The notes beneath the pieces are model-generated. The model saw only the letters and a program-made list of their open reading frames with translations. It ran no database searches and had not been told where the DNA came from. Shown in pieces: positions 20,071 through 31,530 of a stretch of 64,000 nucleotides of DNA. Positions within the stretch are counted from its first letter, which is position 1, and every line of letters begins with the position of its first letter. The position numbers were made by a program, and so were the translations under genes. Location: positions 53,654,703-53,718,702 of the forward strand of contig NC_060065.1 in assembly GCF_020283565.1 (NCBI RefSeq). Direction: 5' to 3'. The stretch comes from Trifolium pratense. Its lineage: Eukaryota > Streptophyta > Magnoliopsida > Fabales > Fabaceae.

Positions 20071-22264
20071 AGGGTAAATTTTTTTATTTTGGCGGTCATT
20101 GAAGACGCAATAAGAAAAACTTTTATTTTAAGTTGAATATAAAGTGGTCTATAATTATGGCCCAATTATTATAGTGTCCATTAGTTGACTACTTATGAAA
20201 TTACTATTTTTGAAAAATACTTATGAAATTACTACTTTTTTTTTTGTTGAGAAAGATGAAATTACTACTTTGCTTCCTCTTGTATGATTGTTTGCGTACG
20301 GATTAAGAAAATTGCTTGTCAACCAAGCAAACTTAGCAAAGGTTGAGCTTTTCACCCCTTTGGTTGATGTTGAGGTTCCAAGTAATTAATCTAACAAGTC
20401 AATCAACGATATGCTACACAACAACACATATTTAATTGAAACTAATTAACTTGACACATGAGAAATTCAATCTTTATCTCCATATGAGAAAGTCATATAT
20501 ACTTATATCGATATAATATTGGTTTTTTTCTTTTTTAACAAACCAAAATGAGATAGATATATATAAAACAAGAAACCTCCTCAGTACAAGGCGTGCCAAG
20601 AAAGACAAAATTGTTATAAGAGAGTCAATGTACAAAAACCATAAAGAAATTATACAAGGCACAAACTAATCATAGGACTAAACCCCAGCTAATAATATTA
20701 GGCGTTGTTCCCTCATTTTTTAAACTATCAAAATATCTTTCCAAACGTAAGGCATGACACATGAGATAATTTAATTAAGAGAGGCATAGGTTACATGATG
20801 GACAGCAAATAAAATATGATAAATCCACATAGATTTATAAGTTATTCAATGGCGATTGACTGATTTTGTAAAGAATGTACATGTATCTCAAATCTCAATG
20901 CATCTTCATTACTATAAGCGCATATCATTATTTAAGAACTTTTCTCTCCCAACCCCCTCATTTCTTTTCTACCCCCTAATTTCCATTTTTATCCTTGAAG
21001 ATACTGCGGTTTATACGAACCGAAGGAATTTAACATGATGATAAACTTCGGTTAATATACACCGAAGTTTATCTAGTTTCAGTGAGCCAATGAAAATTTC
21101 GGTAACCACTTACCGAAATCTGGGACATTTCGGTTCGCAGGTACCGAAACAATTATTTCGGTAAACTTCTGCCGAAATGGCCTAATTCCAGCGACCCAAT
21201 GAAATTTTCGGTAACAACGTACCGAAATCTAGGACATTTTGGTTCGCAGGTACCAAACAAGCTGACGTTCGATTTTGGTGTATATAAACCGAAGTTTTTT
21301 GGCAAAAATTTTTCAAACAGCAAGGGACAAAATGAGATTTTTGGGTATAAAAGAAATGGGGTCGGGAGACAATGAGAGAATGAAACACAAACCTGGAGGA
21401 TGAGAGAGATGATCGTGAAAGCACCGCTACAATGAAGGGAGGAAGAGACTCTTTCGACGTCGTTGTAAACTTGTCGGAAACTAGTTTCAAGGTTTTTAAT
21501 TCTAAACGTTTATATATATAGTAGAAAAATAGGCTTAAGGGTTTTCATTTATTTATTTATTTACTTTGGGGATTTTTTATAAATAAAAAAATACAAAATA
21601 TATTTTTTTTAGAAAATTTTATAGACTCGTAAATTCGCCCTAGACTCGCGAATCTATACGAGTCTATGCAAATCTACTTGAGTCTACACAAGTTTATAAA
21701 AAATCGATTATATACGCGATTCAATTCATTTTTGATTCCTAGATACGTAAACTCGTACGAGTTTAAAAATCTACTCGCGAGTTTGATAACTTTAAATTGA
21801 TATTTTTTTGAGTTGGTCGCGGGTCCATACTCACCTAGGCAGCAAGCAACCTGCATTGGAGTTGCTCTAACTGTCATTATTATTAATGAATCTTTAAGCT
21901 TATCCATTAAAAAAAAAAAAAAAAAGGAGAAGAAATAAAGTGAGTCAGAAACATGATTTGATTTAGTCCACATTTTTTCACAATCTTCACTTCCTTCCTT
22001 CCACGAAGATTCTCTCAAAATATATCATAAGGTTCATTCATTCATTTCCCTCCACACAACTACCTCAACTGTTCTTCTTGACTCTCTAAAACACCACTTG
22101 CATTATTTTATACACAGTCAAATAATCACCATAACAGTAACACTAATATTTTATACATAGTATACTTTTGTTTTTGTTTTTGTTTTTGTTTTTGTTTCAA
22201 TACTTATGTTTATGTTTCCATTTCACTGAAACAGAATCATTGTACAAACAAACACTAACAAACG
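20071..22264. other. Intergenic and upstream region of GRAS gene 1
   Basis: No supported gene. Contains the palindrome-rich repeat described at 20990-21310, a TTTA-rich stretch near 21545-21620 and an A-run at 21908-21925. 22165-22198 is a (TTTTTG)n microsatellite about 65-100 bases before the GRAS start, probably in its promoter or 5' UTR. Confidence 0.4.
20990..21310. repeat. Unclassified repeat built of CCGAA/TTCGG palindromes
   Basis: Many short inverted pairs: AACTTCGGTTAATATACACC then GAAGTTT; TTTCGGTAACCACTTACCGA then AAT; TTTCGGTTCGCAGGTACCGA then AAC; TTTCGGTAAACTTCTGCCGA then AAT. A block starting CCAATGAAA and TTTTCGGTAAC and ending TTCGCAGGTACC is present twice, about 21090-21149 and 21200-21258. 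No terminal repeats or coding capacity. Confidence 0.6.
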
Positions 22265-24514
22265 ATGGATCCAAACTTCTTAGGATTTGAAACAACCTTT
22301 GAAATCGATGACTATGGTAACATTCAACTCCTCTCCGACCAAAATCCAACCACTAATGATCCTTATTTCTATCCACCACCCTATATGGACCCACCACCAC
22401 CGAGTTATTCTAACTCACTTTTCAACTCGGAGGAGGAGCCACTAGTTTCCACTGATCCTTCTTTTGAAGACACTGATTTTTCAGAAACTGTTAAATACAT
22501 AAGCCAAATTCTCATGGAAGAAGATTTTCAACAAAAACCATGTATGTGTTATGACCCAATTACCCTTCAACATACTGAGAAAATTTTCTTTGATGCTTTG
22601 GAATCAAAATCGCCTCTTCTTTCACCTAATCAACACCCTCTTGATTTTCTTCAGATTCCTAATGGGAATTCTTCAGCTACTGATTCTGGAAACAGTTCTT
22701 GTTCTAATGAGTTGTTGAAGCCTCTTTCTCCTGATACACCTGTTTCAGGTAGTACTGATTCTGGTTTTAGTTCAATTTCAAGTGTTAAGTTTGATCAGTT
22801 TATTGTTCCTAAACATGGTTTGAATAAAAATAATAATGATAATAGTATTAGTGATGGTGTTTTGGATTTGGATTCTTCTGAAACTAAGGTTTTAGCTCAG
22901 AATATTTTTAGTGATGTTGATTCTATGTTGCAGTTTAGAAAAGGGTTAGAGGAAGCTAGTAAATTTCTTCCTCAAAAGCCTCAGCTTTTTACTGGTTTGG
23001 AGAATATTAGTAATAGTTTAGTGTCTCAAGAGTCTAAGGGAAGGGTTGAAGTGATTAAGATGGAGGGTAGTGATAGGGAAAATTCAAATTCTAGTTATTC
23101 GATAAATTCGAGTTCACGTGGTTTGTTGAAGAGTAGAAAGAATCATGAGCGCCAAAGTAGTGAAGATGAAGAAGGAAGAAGTAATAAACAGTCTGCAGTT
23201 TGTGTTGAGGAGAGTGAAATAACTGAGATGTTTGATAGGGTTTTGCTTAGTGTCGAAAATGTGCCGTTGTGTGCTGAAAACAAGGATGGATCGGTGGTGG
23301 ATAGTAGCGGAAAGGTTGGTGAACCTGATGGAAGAGGGAAAGCGCGTTCCAAGAAACCAGGGAAGAAGAGGGAAACTGTGGATTTGAGGACCCTTTTGGT
23401 TCTTTGTGCACAAGCTGTGTCTGCTAGTGATAACAGGACTGCTAATGAATTGTTAAAGCAGATTAGGCAACATTCTTCTCATTTAGGTGATGCACCGCAG
23501 AGGTTGGCTCATTACTTTGCAAACGCGCTCGAAGCGCGCATGGTTGGTGCTGGTGCCGGTACACAAATATTATATATGAGCCAGAAGATGTTTAGTGCTG
23601 CTGATTTCTTGAAAGCTTACCAAGTTTTTATATCTGTTTGCCCTTTTAAAAAAATTGCACATTTCTTTGCAAATAAAATGATTTTGAAAACAGCTGAAAA
23701 GGCAAAAACCCTTCACATTATTGATTTTGGTATCTTATATGGTTTCCAGTGGCCAATTCTTATCAAGTTTTTGTCAAAAAGAGTTGGTGGACCTCCCAAG
23801 TTACGCATCACCGGAATTGAGTATCCCCAAGCTGGCTTTCGACCGGCTGAAAGAATCGAGGAAACTGGCCGACGTCTAGCTAACTATTGTCAGCGTTTCA
23901 ATGTTTCATTTGAATACAAGGCCATACCATCGCGACATTGGGAAACCATTCAAATTGAAGATCTTAATATTAAGAGCGACGAGGTAGTTGCTGTGAACTG
24001 TCTGATAAGGTTTAAGAATTTACATGATGAGACAATTGAAGTAAACAGTCCCAAAGATGCAGTTCTGAAGTTAATCAGGAAGATAAATCCGAGTATATTT
24101 GTTCAATCCATAGTAAATGGAACTCATAATGCACCTTTCTTTTCCACGCGCTTCAAGGAGTCGCTTTTCCATTATTCTGCAACGTACGATATGTATGATA
24201 CTCTCATATGCCGTGAAAATGAATGGAGGTTGACGCTCGAGAGAGAGTTTTTGGGTCGGGAGATTATGAATGTCGTAGCATGTGAAGGTTTAGAGAGGGT
24301 TGAGAGGCCTGAGACTTATAAACAGTGGAAGGTTAGGAATCTTAGGGCTGGTTTTAGACAGCTCCCACTGGATAAGGATATAATGGACAACTTTAGAGGT
24401 AAGCTGAGAGCATGGTACCACAAAGATTTTGTCTTTGACGAAGATAACAACTGGATGCTTCAAGGTTGGAAAGGCCGCATTTTGTATGCTTCGGCTTGTT
24501 GGGTGCCAGCATAA
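22265..24514 (+). CDS. GRAS transcription factor 1 (LISCL group, SCL14/SCL33-like)
   Basis: Single-exon gene, 749 residues. The N-terminal half is acidic and Ser/Asn-rich and carries the LISCL motif ETVKYISQILMEEDFQQKPC (about residues 75-95) followed by KIFFDAL. The GRAS domain runs from about 372 to the end: VDLRTLLVLCAQAV and RQHSSHLGD (first leucine-rich region), LHIIDFGILYGFQWP (VHIID motif, from 483), ITGIEYPQAGFRPAERIEET, the PFYRE-like region, and a SAW region ending GRILYASACWVPA. LISCL GRAS proteins are nuclear regulators with N-terminal activation motifs; relatives bind TGA factors in stress and detoxification responses. Codon use and frame are clean. It is more diverged from genes 2 to 4 than they are from each other, so it is an older paralogue. 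Confidence 0.95.
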   Translation: MDPNFLGFETTFEIDDYGNIQLLSDQNPTTNDPYFYPPPYMDPPPPSYSNSLFNSEEEPLVSTDPSFEDTDFSETVKYISQILMEEDFQQKPCMCYDPITLQHTEKIFFDALESKSPLLSPNQHPLDFLQIPNGNSSATDSGNSSCSNELLKPLSPDTPVSGSTDSGFSSISSVKFDQFIVPKHGLNKNNNDNSISDGVLDLDSSETKVLAQNIFSDVDSMLQFRKGLEEASKFLPQKPQLFTGLENISNSLVSQESKGRVEVIKMEGSDRENSNSSYSINSSSRGLLKSRKNHERQSSEDEEGRSNKQSAVCVEESEITEMFDRVLLSVENVPLCAENKDGSVVDSSGKVGEPDGRGKARSKKPGKKRETVDLRTLLVLCAQAVSASDNRTANELLKQIRQHSSHLGDAPQRLAHYFANALEARMVGAGAGTQILYMSQKMFSAADFLKAYQVFISVCPFKKIAHFFANKMILKTAEKAKTLHIIDFGILYGFQWPILIKFLSKRVGGPPKLRITGIEYPQAGFRPAERIEETGRRLANYCQRFNVSFEYKAIPSRHWETIQIEDLNIKSDEVVAVNCLIRFKNLHDETIEVNSPKDAVLKLIRKINPSIFVQSIVNGTHNAPFFSTRFKESLFHYSATYDMYDTLICRENEWRLTLEREFLGREIMNVVACEGLERVERPETYKQWKVRNLRAGFRQLPLDKDIMDNFRGKLRAWYHKDFVFDEDNNWMLQGWKGRILYASACWVPA

Positions 24515-25939
24515 TTATATGTTACTGAACTCTTTTGAGAACTCATTGGGTTGAAAGGTACGATTATAATCTTAATAATAGCTGACTGTTACTTGAGTCA
24601 TCATTTCACATTGAAAAGCTGAGTGTGTTCTTTCGATGGTTTCAGGTTCAGTTATGCCTGCTATGCCCTATTTGCTTAAACTTCAGCTATGCGATGTATA
24701 TTCTTCCCAGCTTCGCGCCAAGTAACTCTGTATAATTATGTCTGAATTTCTTTCCAGATTTCGCACGGAATCTGGCAGGGAGAAGAAGAGCCTGACAAAG
24801 TAATAGTGTCCTTTTTATAGATTTTTTCACTCTGACCAACATGTCTAATATAAACAAGTTGGTGAAAAAGTTTTGTAGGATATTTATGGTGAAATAGACC
24901 ATTTACTAAGTTGGCAAGTTTGTTTAATTTGTGAAATAGATGTCTATTTTTTAATTTTCAGGTAGTTTTACAATGACAATTCTTGCTTCTTGTTTCTGTC
25001 TTTGAAATTTATGTCAGCACAACATGTTTGAAGCTGTCTCATTTTCAGCTTTACTTCGATAAATGACAATCTATCATTGCTTCTTTGTTTCTAGCTTGTA
25101 ATGTAATGGAACTTCATATCTATTATAACAAAATCATGGTACCACCTTACTTTTTAGAGTTTGAGCATTGATCTTTGGAGCTGGTCCCAATAAATGCTTA
25201 TTCCTTCTCATAAGAAATTTTAAATTTCAACTTGCTATGCATCTCTTATTTAACTGCTACTATGATATCACCTGGTATGGACATGAAATTTGGCTCAGGG
25301 ATACGGTCAATGATTTTTTTTTTTTTTTTTGCAGTTTTGCTTATATATATATATATATATGAGACCGGAGGGAGTATTATGCCAGGCTTTCATTATTTGA
25401 AAGTGTATATTATCTAATCCATAATTTTAAAGAAATGATCATTAATCATACAATGTTCCTACCCTAATCAGAAGAATTGTTTTCTAGGGCCAACGAAATA
25501 TTTAGTTTCATGAATTATCTCAGTTTTTAATCTTCATCCAATATTTCCACATATCCACACCAAATCTGCAAAAACTAAAGTTCCCATGTGCATTTGATCT
25601 GCTAAAAAATATGGGACCGGACAGGACAACTTCTGTTATTTTAAAATTGTTCCTGGTAAGGGACAGGACAAAACTTGAAATTCTTGTCCCTCACAGAATC
25701 ACTGGACAACTTTTTGTCCTCAGCACAAGTTGTCTAAAATTTCAAAATAACTTTTTATCCACCAAACATCTTACAACACAAAGTTTGTTCAATACCTTAA
25801 ACGTTTGTCTTGTGTTGTTCTGTCTTGTACTGTCATGTACTGTTTTGTCCAGTATTTATATTTTGCAAATGATTGGAAGTCTTTTATGAAATGATTGATC
25901 AAAAGAAAGATACAGATAATAAATTATCATGGCAATTTT
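24515..25939. other. 3' flank of GRAS gene 1 and intergenic sequence
   Basis: No supported gene. Contains a T-run at about 25314-25330, a short (TA)n at about 25344-25360 and, next to it, GACCGGAGGGAGTA (25363-25376), a lone Stowaway-type MITE end without a visible partner. 25610-25860 has repeated GGACAGGACA/TTGTCC motifs, possibly a degraded inverted-repeat element that I cannot delimit. Confidence 0.4.
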
Positions 25940-26113
25940 TTTTTCACCAACTGTATTGGACACATTGGACTGTCTAATCTAGCGTGGAGTCAGTTCTTTC
26001 TTGTATAAAGTGATTTCAACCCCCTTTCGGTCCCAGTTGCGGATGATCAAACCACGGTCTTCTCTATCAAGTCTAATGTCAATCACCACCGGACCAACTA
26101 ACGATTGATATTG
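25940..26113 (-). mobile_element. SINE (family 1), minus strand, with 13-bp target duplication
   Basis: Flanked by perfect TCATGGCAATTTT at 25927-25939 and 26114-26126. Read on the minus strand it begins near an A-box-like GGTGGTGATTGAC, has a B-box-like GGTTTGATCATCC and ends in an A-run, the layout of a tRNA-derived Pol III retroposon. A second, diverged copy is at 51300-51482. Confidence 0.8.
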
Positions 26114-26126
26114 TCATGGCAATTTT

Positions 26127-26427
26127 GTTCAAAGCAGTTTGTCTTTTTCTCAATAATTAACATGGTGTACCCTAGATTAATGTGCGCATGTATATATAGT
26201 CAAGTAATTTAGTGACTATAATTTTTTCTTTTAAAATTACTAAATAGATATATTTAAAATTCAAACTTCAATCTATACATATTATATATACAATTTTCTT
26301 ATCAACATTATATATAATATTTATCCCAATTAAGTTATGCTCACAAAACATGAAAATATCTAAATAAATATATATGGTTAATTATTAAAAATGTACATAT
26401 GGTTTGTTTTTTTTTGTTGCTTGGGCT
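26127..26427. other. AT-rich spacer, nothing recognised
   Basis: Very AT-rich stretch of TATA-type simple sequence. No gene or element recognised. Confidence 0.3.
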
Positions 26428-26439
26428 TGGCTGCCCATT

Positions 26440-26553
26440 TTTTTTTTTTTAAGAAGTTAAATTAGCCCGTCCAAATTGGCACCAGAGATAATCGAACTTC
26501 AGATCTCAAGAGGAGCACGCTCCCAGATCCGAAGTCAATACCAATGCACCACC
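26440..26553 (-). mobile_element. SINE (family 2), minus strand, with 12-bp target duplication
   Basis: Flanked by TGGCTGCCCATT at 26428-26439 and 26554-26565. On the minus strand it starts AGGTGGTGCATTGGTATTGA (A-box region), has AAGTTCGATTATC (B box) and ends GCCAATTTGGACGGGCTAAT...CTT plus an A-run. About 114 bp. The same family occurs at 62832-63025. Confidence 0.85.
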
Positions 26554-26565
26554 TGGCTGCCCATT

Positions 26566-27384
26566 ATCTTATTATTATAGTAATTTTAATGTTGCTTTCC
26601 TCCTCCACTTACTCCACTTTAATTAATATTAATATCTTATCTTGTGGTGCTACACGAATGGGAAACATGTTGCTTTCCTTCACTGTAGTGAAATTAAGCA
26701 TTGTTCATGACGGTGTGAGTGTGACTTAATTAACCTAATTTTTGAATTATTAAAGTTGGTGCAGTCAAGTGCTACTCATTCAAGGGCACACCACCAAAAC
26801 TATATAGATGCCCGACATCAAATTTTAAATTAAATAGTTAAATATTTATGTTGGTCACCAATATATTTGTAACATGATAAGATTTATCTAACTTATGCTT
26901 TAAAACAAATTTATCTAAATTAAATTTTAAACTTGATATATTTACCAATTTTTTTTTGTTACCATGATATTGATACGAAGTTTCCACTGCCGTTAGTGAT
27001 GACTAATTTCGTCAGGGAACCTGTGGGATACATAAGGTGGATTTTCCCCTCCCAACCGAATTTTCTCCATATGCATGAGTCAGGAATCAATCACATGTTT
27101 AAGAGAATCAAAACTCTTACCACTTGGACCAATTTGTTGGTTATATTTACCAAAAATTATTCAAGTGTATTTATTCTCTTGATATTGTTGGAGGAAGGAA
27201 ACTAAATATAAATTTCAATTCAAGGATAAAAATGATATTTTGAATAGCTGGAGGACAAAATATCCTACTTTTCATATTTCCAAAAAAAAATAGAATTCTA
27301 ACAAAAGCTATAAATTCAAAACATTATATGCATTTGGCTACTTCAAAACATTATCAGTAAACTATTTGCTATTGTGCCTCCTAA
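26566..27384. other. Intergenic, no gene recognised
   Basis: AT-rich. Short open frames at 26544-26729 and 26933-27205 have no recognisable product. Confidence 0.3.
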
Positions 27385-27735
27385 TTAATAACAACAGTGA
27401 GGCTGATAGGAGAGCTTGGAGTGGATCCTCGGATGGTAGTTTTACCTTGCATCAGCCTACACGTTGCTTTGTCAATTTAATGATGAGGCGTGGGATGCAA
27501 TGTGGTTGCATATACCGATGGTGCAAGTCGACGTAATGACTACATAGTGCGAGAGATGAAAGTGTTGTTGAGTGGAGAATTATTCAAGAAATTTGAGTTG
27601 GGAAGTCAAGATTTATTATTCTTATTGTGAGACAAATGCTTGTGTTGATGCCCTTGCTAATTTAAGTTGTGATTATGATCCGGGGCTACGTGTGTATGAA
27701 CAATGTCCGCCTAAAATTATAAAAAGTTAATATTT
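27385..27735 (+). mobile_element. LINE / RNase H-like remnant
   Basis: One frame reads DRRAWSGSSDGSFTLHQP near 27404-27460, like the region before zf-RVT in plant LINEs; further on, out of frame, ANACADALANL-type text can be traced as CVDALANLSCDYDPGLRVYE near 27640-27700 (with a local shift), typical of the RNase H tail of such elements, ending QCPPKI. The intervening sequence is deleted, so this is a collapsed remnant. Confidence 0.65.
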
Positions 27736-27817
27736 TAAAAATATTCATTGAAACAAATTAAACATCTTATATGTTAATATTTATTTTTATTTATTAAAAA
27801 AAAGACAATCAAAATAA

Positions 27818-28109
27818 TACTCCCTCCGGTCCTTATTATAAGGAACAATTTGGTAAAAACACATATACCAAGAAACCTTATCTTTCTTAATAAAAATTCT
27901 AAAATTTTACAATCTATTCCAAAACTAACCTTGGTGTATTAATTTATTCTTAGGGAATATGTCACTCTAATTAATGCATAACTTTGGAATGGATACAATT
28001 TAATAAGGGTAGAAATGGAATTGTAAGAATAAATTTAATGATTGTTTCTTATAAAAAGGACCAATTTTTTTTTTCAAATTGTTCCTTATAAAAAGGACCG
28101 GAGGGAGTA
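27818..28109. mobile_element. Stowaway-like MITE, 292 bp
   Basis: Left end TACTCCCTCCGGTCCTTATT, right end AAAAAGGACCGGAGGGAGTA; the inward bases also pair (AAGGAACAATTTG against CAAATTGTTCCTT). Same end family as the element at 17265. Confidence 0.92.
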
Positions 28110-29568
28110 TATGAATAGTAGATTTGGTCAAACTGAATCACTTAAATTGAGACGGATGAAATATTAAATATTTTATTTTTTAAGATCCGCCCTTGGTTTT
28201 AAATTTTTAATAGACTTTTGTTCACTTTTCAAAGCTTTGTCTTTGTTCAAATGAGTGTTACTTGGGAGGACTAGTCAAGATGAGAAATCATTATCATTGC
28301 CATAAAAAAAGAGAGATATGACAAAGAACTTTGGTACTAAGGGCATGCATCTAGACAGATGATACAATGTATTCAAACATAAAAGAGACATGTTTGGTTG
28401 AAATTTGAAAAAGGAAAAGTCAACAAACCCAAATTAATTTAGAATAAGAAAAAAAGTTTCCATCGATAGTATTTCTTTTTTTGTCTATGACTATGATAAT
28501 ATGATTTGTTGTTGGTGTCAAGAAGATGTATATAGATTGGATAACAAGTCTTACTATTCCATCATGGAATGGAAGGAATCATGTGACCAAAGAAAATATG
28601 GACCACATTCAAGTGCATTCACATTCAATTCAAAATTGAAGTTAGTACTCCACATGATATATGATTTATTTTGTAATAAGTTGTCACAAATGACTTAGGG
28701 AACAAGGGTTCACCTAAATTTGACACGTGTATGATATTTGACCATTTAATATCTTATATGGTTTGCATTCGTTACTCTTGAATTTCTAACACCAGAGACT
28801 GTAGACCTTTTGAAAATAGTTCAAAAAGTCATGCATTGTAATGTCGTGTCACCTAGGTCTAGTTTTTCAAAGATTGGATTTTGTTATACATAAAGGGTTA
28901 GTAACGCAGCTTTTGTCCGACTACCTTTTTTTTTTGTTCATAATTATTTTATATATATAATAGAAGTTGGACTTCCAAAAAATATCTTATCTTATAGAGT
29001 ATATAATATTTATATAGAACAGAAAAATCAAAGACTATATCACATATCACTTATCTCTCTCTTATGTGTGCGTGTGACAGTAACAGCTATAGTCATATAC
29101 TATACTTAGCACATACTCGATCGTGCATTATTATTACTATATCATATCATAAAATAAAATAATAATACATAGAATAATACAAAAGGAGGGGGTGTCGGCT
29201 ATAATAATACTCCTTCCTAGCAGTTTCCTTAGTAAAAAGAAAAAATCATTTTATGAATTCTATATAACAAAGGTATGAACACATATCATACAACAATGCC
29301 ATTTAGATAGATAGCAACTTTTCCTTATCATCCAAAATAAGAGCAACTTTTTAGTTTTCTCAATCTTTGTTTTCTTTGTTCTTATTTTGTCTTCCTCAAA
29401 TATATCAACAATTCTATCTTTTCCTGTTTCTGTTCTTGTTTCAGTCTTTGGTTTCATTGATTCATCAAAACAATTCTAGTCATAAATTCTTGGTTTCTCA
29501 GGAACAAAACAATCTTCTATAATAGTCTGATTTTTTTTGCTCAATTTTGGTATTAGCCTTGTTTCAAT
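28110..29568 (+). promoter_or_regulatory. Upstream region of GRAS gene 2, shared with genes 3 and 4
   Basis: From about 28440 to the start codon the sequence aligns with 32330-33563 and 35930-36954. Shared blocks include CACATTCAAGTG, GGGAACAAGGGTTCACCT, GTGTGACAGTAACAGC, TAGCACATACTCGATCGTGC, CGGCTATAAT and TCTATATAAC (TATA-box candidate, 29260-29268, about 300 bases before the ATG). The last 300 bases are a T- and A-rich leader kept in all three copies. Homology is clear by eye; promoter function is inferred. Confidence 0.6.
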
Positions 29569-31530
29569 ATGCTTTCCACAAACACCTTTCTGCAAGATTT
29601 CAGTGTTCCTAACACAGTAAACACAGTAACAAATGGATTGGAGTTGGAAGATTCATCTTCATCACCTTCTTCTCTCACATGCTCATATGGAGATTATGAA
29701 CATACAAGATATTCCAACAGCATCCTTGGCTACATAAGTGACATACTCATGGATGAAGAATATGAATTAGAGAACAAACCTTGCATGTTGCAGGAATGTT
29801 TAAGACTCCAAGCTGCTGAAAAATCATTCTATGATGTTCTTGGTGAAAACTATCCCCATTCATCATGTGATGATTCCACTGATCCAGATGGAAATTTCGG
29901 TCGCGTCGCTAGTTTTGAGAGCAAAAGCAGCAGCTGCACCACTGATACCTCATATGAGTCTGATTGGATCAACCTTGTTGGAGAATATAACCCTTCTTCC
30001 TTACAACTACAAACCCCTTTGATAGAACAAAACTACTCCGATTTGACAGAACCTGATCCAGTGGTAATTGAGCAACAATCTGCTAGCCATTTTCAGAATG
30101 GAACTTGGAGTTGGAATGACATTCAGCCAGTGATGGTTGAAGAGTTTTCAGCTTCATTAGCACCAAGAGAAAAGAGAGGTTATAAGATAAATGATGATGA
30201 ATCTTGTAATGAACCAGAGGGAAGAGGTAGCAAGATTTCAGCTATCTTCTCTGACGAAATAGAGCCACCAGAGATTTTAGATGAGGTACTGCTTTATCAG
30301 TCAGGAGGGTCTCAAAACCAACAACCATTGCAGAATCTCGATTCAGGAGGAAAGTCAAAGGCAACACGTTCGCGGCAAAAGAAAGTATCTAATAACAATG
30401 CCACAGCTGTGGATTTGTGGACCATGCTAACTCAATGTGCGCAGGCTGTGGCGAGCTACGATCAAAGGAATACAAATGAGCTGCTCAAGCAGATTAGGCA
30501 ACATTCTTCGGCTTATGGTGATGGACTGCAGCGCTTAGCTCATTACTTTGCTGATGGTCTTGAGATAAGATTGGCTGCCGAGACACCGTCGTATATGCCT
30601 TTTTGTATGGCTACTGCTGGAGATATGTTGAAAGCGTACAAACTATTCATTACCTCATCTCCTTTGCAGAGAATGACAAATAACTTGTTAACCAATACGA
30701 TTATCAGAGTAGTGAAGTACGAGAGCAGCGTTCATATTATCGATTTTGGAATTTGCTATGGTTTCCAATGGCCTTGCCTCATCAAAAGACTTTCATTAAG
30801 ACCCGGCGGTCCTCCAAAGCTTCGAATTACGGGAATTGATCTTCCTCAGGCAGGATTTAGGCCGGCAGAGAGGGTGGAGGAAACCGGACGGCGTTTAGGA
30901 AACTACTGCAAGAAGTTCAATGTACCATTTGAATACAACTTCATTGCACAGAAATGGGAAACTATCCGGCTCGAGGATCTGAAGATAGACAGGAATGAAA
31001 TAACTCTTGTTAGTTGTTTATACAGACTGAAGAACCTGCCTGATGAAACGGTTGCAGTCAATTGTCCAAGAGAAGATTTGTTGAAGCTGATCAAGAAGAT
31101 TAATCCAAAAATCTTCTTCCACGGAGTTGTCAATGGAAGTTATAGTGCACCGTTTTTCCTGACTCGGTTTAGGGAAGCACTATACCACTTCTCATCATTG
31201 TTTGATATGTTTGAGGCTAATGTTCCTCGCGAAGATCCACAGAGGTTGATGCTTGAGAGTAGTGTGTTTGCTAGGGATGCCATAAATGTTATAGCTTGTG
31301 AGGGTGCAGAGAGAGTTGAAAGGCCTGAGACCTACAAGCAATGGCAGATCAGGAACAGAAGAGCTGGGTTCAAGCAAATCAGGTTGGATTCTGAGTTAGT
31401 GAATCAAACCAAAACAATGGTTAAGAAGGAATACCATAAAGATTTTGTAGTTGATGAGGATGGTAAGTGGATTTTGCAAGGATGGAAAGGCCGTATTTTG
31501 AATGCTTTTTCTGCTTGGGTTCCTGCTTAA
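29569..31530 (+). CDS. GRAS transcription factor 2 (LISCL group)
   Basis: Single-exon gene, 653 residues, start MLSTNTFLQDFSVPN. The N-terminal region has a Ser-rich acidic patch and the LISCL motif SILGYISDILMDEE with CMLQECLRLQAAEKSFYDVL (about 50-95). GRAS domain from residue 281: VDLWTMLTQCAQAVASYDQR, RQHSSAYGDGLQRLAHYFAD, VHIIDFGICYGFQWP at 388, TGIDLPQAGFRPAERVEETG, a PFYRE-type region with YHFSSLFDMFEANVPR and a SAW region ending GRILNAFSAWVPA. Expected to act in the nucleus as a transcriptional regulator. Gene 3 is nearly identical and gene 4 somewhat less so; all lie head to tail 3.4-4.0 kb apart. One difference from copies 3 and 4 is YMPFCMATAGDM where they have YKPLDxATAGDM. Confidence 0.96.
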   Translation: MLSTNTFLQDFSVPNTVNTVTNGLELEDSSSSPSSLTCSYGDYEHTRYSNSILGYISDILMDEEYELENKPCMLQECLRLQAAEKSFYDVLGENYPHSSCDDSTDPDGNFGRVASFESKSSSCTTDTSYESDWINLVGEYNPSSLQLQTPLIEQNYSDLTEPDPVVIEQQSASHFQNGTWSWNDIQPVMVEEFSASLAPREKRGYKINDDESCNEPEGRGSKISAIFSDEIEPPEILDEVLLYQSGGSQNQQPLQNLDSGGKSKATRSRQKKVSNNNATAVDLWTMLTQCAQAVASYDQRNTNELLKQIRQHSSAYGDGLQRLAHYFADGLEIRLAAETPSYMPFCMATAGDMLKAYKLFITSSPLQRMTNNLLTNTIIRVVKYESSVHIIDFGICYGFQWPCLIKRLSLRPGGPPKLRITGIDLPQAGFRPAERVEETGRRLGNYCKKFNVPFEYNFIAQKWETIRLEDLKIDRNEITLVSCLYRLKNLPDETVAVNCPREDLLKLIKKINPKIFFHGVVNGSYSAPFFLTRFREALYHFSSLFDMFEANVPREDPQRLMLESSVFARDAINVIACEGAERVERPETYKQWQIRNRRAGFKQIRLDSELVNQTKTMVKKEYHKDFVVDEDGKWILQGWKGRILNAFSAWVPA

